Both the position numbers and the translations under genes were made by a program. This document shows, piece by piece, positions 60,901-64,000 of a stretch of DNA of 64,000 nt; the first letter of the stretch is position 1, and every line of letters starts with the position of its first letter. The notes beneath the pieces were generated by a model, which did no database searches, had not been told where the DNA came from, and saw only the letters and a list, made by a program, of their open reading frames with translations. The stretch covers positions 537,855 to 601,854 of the forward strand of contig RPFO01000288.1 in NCBI GenBank assembly GCA_009746045.1, read 5' to 3'. The DNA is from Mesostigma viride (taxonomy: Eukaryota > Streptophyta > Mesostigmatophyceae > Mesostigmatales > Mesostigmataceae).

Positions 60901-61764
60901 TGCAGGATTAGTACACGAAGACAAGTGCAGGTGTCGAATGCTGGAGATTAGCGCAGGTGTTGAGTGCTAGACAGGAGTGCAGGAGAGCAGTGCAGGAGAG
61001 TAGTGCAGGCCTCTAGAGCTGGAGAGGCGTGCTGGAGAGGAGTGCAGAAGAGGAGTGCAGGAGAGGAGAGCTGGAGGGGAATGGAGGAGAGGAGAGTGCA
61101 TCAGGACGTCAATGGAGAACTATGTGGCTGCGAGCCTGGGTAGATTGCGCCTCAAAGTGTAAGCGCTGCATGGGGCGTGCCCTTGGGTTATTTTGTGCAT
61201 GCGGCTGGTAAATGCTGCGTTGTCTGTTTGCGGGTGGCTTTACAAGCTACAGTTTGTGCCATGCGTCGGTGCCACGATTGCGCCATCTGGTTTTGCCGCC
61301 CGCAAGGGGTCAATGCGTGGGGGAGGTGGCAATTCACTCCTGCATTGGGGAGGTTGTGTGGAAGGGTGGGAGGAAGAGGAGGAACCTGGTTGGATGGTCG
61401 GGTTAACACTAAGAAAATTGGTTTTGTGCAGGGCAGCTTCTCAAGGAAGGTCTGCTGTGGCTGAACTTTCTTGGAAGCACTGTTGAAAACTTGCTGGCCC
61501 TCCCTATCTTTCATGTTTGCTATACCGCGCCGCGCCCAGGTCGGGCTTTATGAGAGCCATTTCGAGCAGCACGTGGGGGACTGGCGTGCCAGCGGGACCC
61601 GCGTCGCGCCCAAGGCATGGACCAAGCGGCGGCGCACCGAGGTAAAGAACAACCGGCTGCTCTACTCCATGTACCCTGGGTTCCACCACGTCAAGGGGAC
61701 AGAGCTGGCGGTCAAGGCGAATCAAGGGCTGCGCAAGGCCGCGTTGCCTCCCCCAATGAGTTGA
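48934..61764 (+). CDS. Membrane-anchored protein with two glycosyltransferase-2-like halves
   Basis: Ten exons: 48934-49746, 52197-52478, 53745-54105, 54626-54840, 55933-56795, 57069-57785, 58189-58474, 59686-59804, 60766-60877, 61540-61764. All borders are AG/GT and phases fit, giving about 1330 residues. The first in-frame ATG is at 48934. Residues 11-37 form one membrane segment (LIWALACVVALCIPFATLVYY), so a type II Golgi anchor is inferred. Half 1 (about 340-620) has RSELVVLLRGQDVPL, VVFGPLVVRRSAFLAAGGF and GFEEELSVRLWKQGYRVGL. Half 2 (about 1020-1330) has VSFVMQFFMRPSENI, LLVFLQDDDLPP (DDD at 1131-1133), FFSVGGFEEAF and FDFEFSVRLWHRGFQVGLYE. Exon 5 adds a glycine-rich and acidic linker. 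The DDD is the expected metal/nucleotide-sugar motif of GT-A enzymes; half 1 has GQD there (436-438). Sugar and acceptor are unknown. Confidence 0.85.
50159..51640. repeat. 25-bp minisatellite in intron 1
   Basis: About 59 copies of a 25-bp unit (CCCCCATCACGCAGGCTGGT then CCGTG). Very uniform: one 24-bp unit near 51078 and three units with TCCCTG for TCCGTG (near 50379, 51103 and 51626). It lacks stops in all plus frames, which creates long false ORFs. Confidence 0.97.
51765..51872. repeat. 18-bp minisatellite in intron 1
   Basis: About six copies of AGCCCATGCGCACACTAT with few changes. The flank 51640-51720 carries looser versions (CCCATGCACACACCATCACC). Confidence 0.93.
51962..52092. repeat. 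7-bp tandem repeats in intron 1
   Basis: (ACAACCC)n followed by (ACCCTGC)n, ending about 100 bp before the exon 2 acceptor at 52196. Confidence 0.93.
52466..52745 (+). repeat. Duplicated exon 2/intron 2 junction
   Basis: The true junction GCCGCAAGG/GTGGGTGCTC (donor 52479) with the following GCGCGCTTTCC and TCAA recurs as GCCGCAAGG/GTGGATGGCTC (52646) with GCGCGCTTTCCC, and more weakly as CACACGG/GTGGGTGC (52733). Spacings are 167 and 87 bp. The 87-bp step also repeats TCAGGTTCCCTCACTCCC. Confidence 0.85.
53000..53262. repeat. 25-bp degenerate minisatellite in intron 2
   Basis: About ten units based on AATGCCAAACCATTGCCTTG plus ATCAC or ATTAT. The left units are more diverged. Confidence 0.92.
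54120..54420. repeat. 23/32-bp repeats in intron 3
   Basis: Tandem units built on CACTATACTCACTTGCCCAT followed by GGT, with an optional extra CACTATACT. They begin about 15 bp inside the intron and fill most of its left half. Confidence 0.93.
54870..55285. repeat. 35-bp minisatellite in intron 4
   Basis: About 11-12 near-identical copies of a 35-bp unit (CACCGTGCAAGCTGCCCTAT then AGAGTGGCTGGGTGT). The array starts 30 bp past the exon 4 donor. Just beyond its right end, GAGGAGCACGTGAGCCCC (55328-55345) resembles the donor region GGGGAGCAG/GTGAGCCC. Confidence 0.95.
55290..55932. other. Remainder of intron 4
   Basis: About 640 bp with no gene and no strong repeat. Ends in a pyrimidine-rich acceptor (CCCGCTTGCAG at 55932). 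Confidence 0.5.
56855..56905. repeat. Short AGTACTAGTAT repeats in intron 5
   Basis: Four to five copies of ATAGTACTAGT, followed by (TAG)n. The unit is largely self-complementary. Confidence 0.85.
57920..58000. repeat. 11-bp repeats in intron 6
   Basis: Imperfect tandem units of TACCTTACCTG. Confidence 0.85.
58475..58555. repeat. Repeats directly at the intron 7 donor
   Basis: The donor word GTGGGTCAA at 58475 recurs at 58505, and TGGGTCAAGGGCGCACGCCT is itself repeated. Only intron-side sequence is duplicated here. Confidence 0.8.
58560..59685. other. Remainder of intron 7
   Basis: About 1.1 kb, anonymous. It contains a 14-bp T tract near 58760 and no recognisable gene. Confidence 0.5.
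59770..59985 (+). repeat. 88-bp duplication of the exon 8/intron 8 junction
   Basis: The exon end GCCAACGCGGCGCCACTGCT with GGTGAAAAG and donor GTGGGGCGCT (59805) is followed 88 bp later by GCCAATGCGGCGTCACTGCT with GGCGAAAAG and the identical donor (59893). A third, partial copy ends GGTTAAGAG at 59980 without a GT. Intron sequence between the copies is also repeated almost exactly. Confidence 0.95.
60264..60700. repeat. (CCCCAA)n tract in intron 8
   Basis: About 72 copies of the hexamer CCCCAA, with a few pentamers (CCCAA, near 60350 and 60475-60490) and one heptamer near 60617. The complement is (TTGGGG)n, the telomere repeat of Tetrahymena and a strong G-quadruplex former. It lies about 65 bp before the exon 9 acceptor. 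Confidence 0.97.
60940..61100. repeat. 13-bp GA-rich repeats in intron 9
   Basis: Degenerate tandem units of GGAGAGGAGTGCA. Confidence 0.8.
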
Positions 61765-62060
61765 GGAGAACTCGACAAAGTCATTGCGCACGATGATGTG
61801 GGTTTCTCAACTGCAAGCCGCTACGCATAGACATGCTTACAAATATAGTTGACTCCTTGATAGTTGACAGTTATTATTAGCCATGAATGGCTGCCAGTTT
61901 GCCTGGTGGCACAGTTCTCTTATTTATTGTGTATAAGTCATCAGACAATTAGCGCAGGCCTTACCTCGGGAAGATTCGGACCAGGGAAGCTCAGGCCTGC
62001 CGTTGTAAATTAACACATAATTATCACGTAGGCTGCGTCATGCACGTGGGTACCAATACT
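61765..62060. other. 3' flank of the glycosyltransferase-like gene
   Basis: No gene. Near 61950-62005 it contains copy 3 of the dispersed repeat (GATTCGGACCAGGGAAGCTC, AGGCCTGCCGTT). Confidence 0.5.
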
Positions 62061-62763
62061 TGTAACGACTAAAAATGTTGTGTTTGCAACAGCCTCAGTA
62101 TCAACATTAGCGTGAAAAGATCTTTATACCTGGGTTGGAGTCGCGACAGATAACTTCACGTCCAGAGAAGCAATGAAGATGGATCTTCAACAGTTAAGGG
62201 AATGAGTCCCCACCCTTGTTAGACACAACAGACAAGTTATATCCAAGTCGACTATCTGTTGAAGTTATAGTTGACTTTTGGCAAGGGTTGTTTGATTGAT
62301 GAAACAAGGAAACCCTTGAATTACACCATAGCTTTAGCTCTCACGTACGCACACATGCACGGCCGCCCCAAACAGGATAAAAGTCATCGTGCACGCAGCA
62401 TCCATCCAACCCTAACCCGGAAGGACCAATCAAAAGTGAGGATCACTCAAGATAAGATCTTAGCCTCCGAATCCTCCACACAACACAAAGCCAGCACATA
62501 CGAAATCTCAATGACCTGGAACCAAATCCACCAGGTACAACGGTACTGCAGAGAATCTATGACTGACTAAACAACACCATGCAAAGTACCCTACGTGGAT
62601 CAGGCCACGACCAATGAGGGTAGAACAATAGATTCGACAGATCTCAGCAGGCCCAATATCTATCAGACGTCGAAGCCTCCTAACTTCTCAAATAATTGTC
62701 CTAAAGAACTCATAATAAGATTCAACAGTAGGAAAACTTTGGATGTAACATTTGGTTGTTACA
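62061..62763 (-). mobile_element. Putative LTR (3' LTR of a minus-strand retroelement)
   Basis: The block starts TGTAAC and ends GTTACA, obeying the TG...CA rule with a 6-bp terminal inverted repeat. On the minus strand it is preceded by a polypurine tract. The partner LTR must lie beyond the right window edge, so identity between LTRs could not be tested. The left border is chosen from the terminal motif alone. Confidence 0.5.
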
Positions 62764-62779
62764 TATCTCCCCCTCAAGA
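62764..62779 (-). promoter_or_regulatory. Polypurine tract
   Basis: Minus strand CTTGAGGGGGAGATA directly before the LTR start TGTAACAACC: the usual plus-strand priming site of LTR retroelements. No tRNA-complementary TGG start is seen on the other strand, which fixes the orientation. Confidence 0.55.
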
Positions 62780-63167
62780 CAGGAACTCCCAGTTCCTAGA
62801 AGCCAAGAAGAATAAAACAACAACCTCCACAAAACAACACAACAATAAACAGGAAGTCCACCACCTCTTGGGACAAGCAAGTGGGTTTTTACATCCCCAA
62901 AGGGCCTCCTATCTCAGTATCATCTGATCATGTCAACCCTGAATAAGACAAATTCACCCACAGATGAAATGTCATCAAGTGACTAACACACAGGCAACCA
63001 TGCCTGGATAATACAACTGCAAAGCTACCATGAACTCAGAACTGTCATTGCTGGAAATCTGGACTGGACATCAGAACTGGTCGCCTCCATTCTGGATCCC
63101 CACCTCACTCCACAGCCCATCTCCAACCATCCTGGAACCCTTCACAGAGTGAACCAATCCCCCTTCT
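62780..63167 (-). other. Retroelement 3' untranslated region
   Basis: About 390 bp between the unknown ORF and the polypurine tract; no coding signal. The out-of-frame stretch 63358-63071 may be a frameshifted continuation of the ORF. Confidence 0.4.
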
Positions 63168-63992
63168 TCATATCCTTCCCCTCGTTCCAAACACTGGGAA
63201 ATGCTCCACCATGGACACCAGATCTGGCCAGTTCCTGCTGACCTGAATATCCAAGCAGGTCTCAGCAGCCTTGCCCAACTCAGCTGAAAACCTACTGCAC
63301 TGGGCAGGGTAGGACAGAGTGACCACAGCCTGTCGGAGGGGATCGAAGACCCAGCCACTGGCAGTCTTATGGCGACATAGCCAGCTGCTATAGGCCCACC
63401 ACAGCTGTAGAAAGGCCTTGATAGGCCCCCACCTGGCGCCCAAGATGGGTACCAGCACCCTCAAAGGTGTGAGCCTGGCCCTCAGCTCGTTAGGGAACTT
63501 TGGTAACTGCAGCCCCACAAAGACTGTGCTGTCCTTGTGTGGAAAACAAGACATCACAGAGCAGTTGGACGACGGAGTAAGGTCAAACTCTCCCTGCTTG
63601 ACAGCCTGCTCAAGTAGCTCAGTGTAGGTCTGGGAATATCCAACTGGCTTGAGCCCTGCAAAGGCGAGTCTCAGGTCACTGGGCAGAGCCTCCATCAAGT
63701 CCTGGCCCTCCACCGGCCTCATGTCAAACGAAGGCCACGGGTACACTGCAAAGACGGTGTGCATAATGTAAGCCACCATAGGTGACCCAATCTCACAGAG
63801 ACTGGGGGGCAGACAGTCAAGGGCCAACTCTACCATACCCTCAGGTACTAGTTCACCCTCCTCCACCACTGTCTGATCCAATGCCTGCATGGCTGTGTAC
63901 AAGGATTTACACCACTCGCACTGTCCAGGAGCACAATTACGGTGGTCCAAGAACTGCTCCACCTGTTTTGTTGGGACAGCTGACCTGGGCAA
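63168..63992 (-). CDS. ORF of unknown function in an LTR element, 5'-partial
   Basis: A minus-strand frame of about 275 codons open to the right window edge; the first codon counted is TTG, so the true start lies outside. The protein reads CAPGQCEWCKSLYTAMQALD, then SLCEIGSPMVAYIMHTVFAV, LPKFPNELRARLTPLRVLVP, and ends FPVFGTRGRI. I do not recognise a family; there is no zinc knuckle, protease, reverse transcriptase or integrase motif. It lies about 390 bp upstream of the polypurine tract, where pol or an accessory gene normally ends. It could be gag of a non-autonomous element, an accessory ORF or a captured host gene fragment. Confidence 0.5.
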   Translation of the reverse strand: MPRSAVPTKQVEQFLDHRNCAPGQCEWCKSLYTAMQALDQTVVEEGELVPEGMVELALDCLPPSLCEIGSPMVAYIMHTVFAVYPWPSFDMRPVEGQDLMEALPSDLRLAFAGLKPVGYSQTYTELLEQAVKQGEFDLTPSSNCSVMSCFPHKDSTVFVGLQLPKFPNELRARLTPLRVLVPILGARWGPIKAFLQLWWAYSSWLCRHKTASGWVFDPLRQAVVTLSYPAQCSRFSAELGKAAETCLDIQVSRNWPDLVSMVEHFPVFGTRGRI

Positions 63993-64000
63993 GTGTACCA

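Overview
The window looks like nuclear DNA of a green alga. Its genes are split by many GT-AG introns. There are plant-like clathrin exons and a DUF1802-family gene (a family I recall from cyanobacteria and plastid lineages) with a transit-peptide-like N-terminus. A TGTAA signal, the usual green-algal poly(A) signal, lies just past its stop. LINE, MITE and LTR remnants and much satellite DNA complete the picture. The species is not identifiable by eye, and there is no bacterial operon structure.

Layout. 1-1285 (+): decayed clathrin heavy chain exons. 1941-11354 (+): a six-exon gene for an unusual fusion protein (ankyrin repeats, coiled coil, protein kinase, HECT-like region, RZ-type zinc finger). 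11.4-24.4 kb: a transposon graveyard with LINE reverse-transcriptase fragments, a 4.2-kb inverted repeat of two LINE-ORF1-like copies, a clean 156-bp MITE with a 5-bp target duplication, a scrambled foldback array and an unidentified decayed gene. 24787-48089 (-): one DUF1802-family gene of five exons and 260 codons spread over 23.3 kb, with an 18.7-kb array of about 428 copies of a 43/44-bp repeat in intron 2. 48934-61764 (+): a ten-exon, about 1330-residue membrane-anchored protein with two glycosyltransferase-2-like halves; most of its introns carry their own tandem repeats. 62.06-64.0 kb: the 3' end of an LTR retroelement on the minus strand.

Main observation. The giant 44-bp satellite is a copy of the exon 2/intron 2 boundary of the gene it sits in, and every unit keeps a GT donor-like sequence. 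The same gene shows this again at exon 3/intron 3 (59-bp unit, five copies) and exon 4/intron 4 (74 bp, two copies). The divergent neighbour shows it at exon 2/intron 2 (167/87 bp) and exon 8/intron 8 (88 bp). Tandem duplication therefore seems to start repeatedly at 5' splice junctions, and in one case it ran away into a satellite. Protein-level splicing of these genes is inferred from reading frame, family resemblance and splice consensus only; no transcript data or searches were available.
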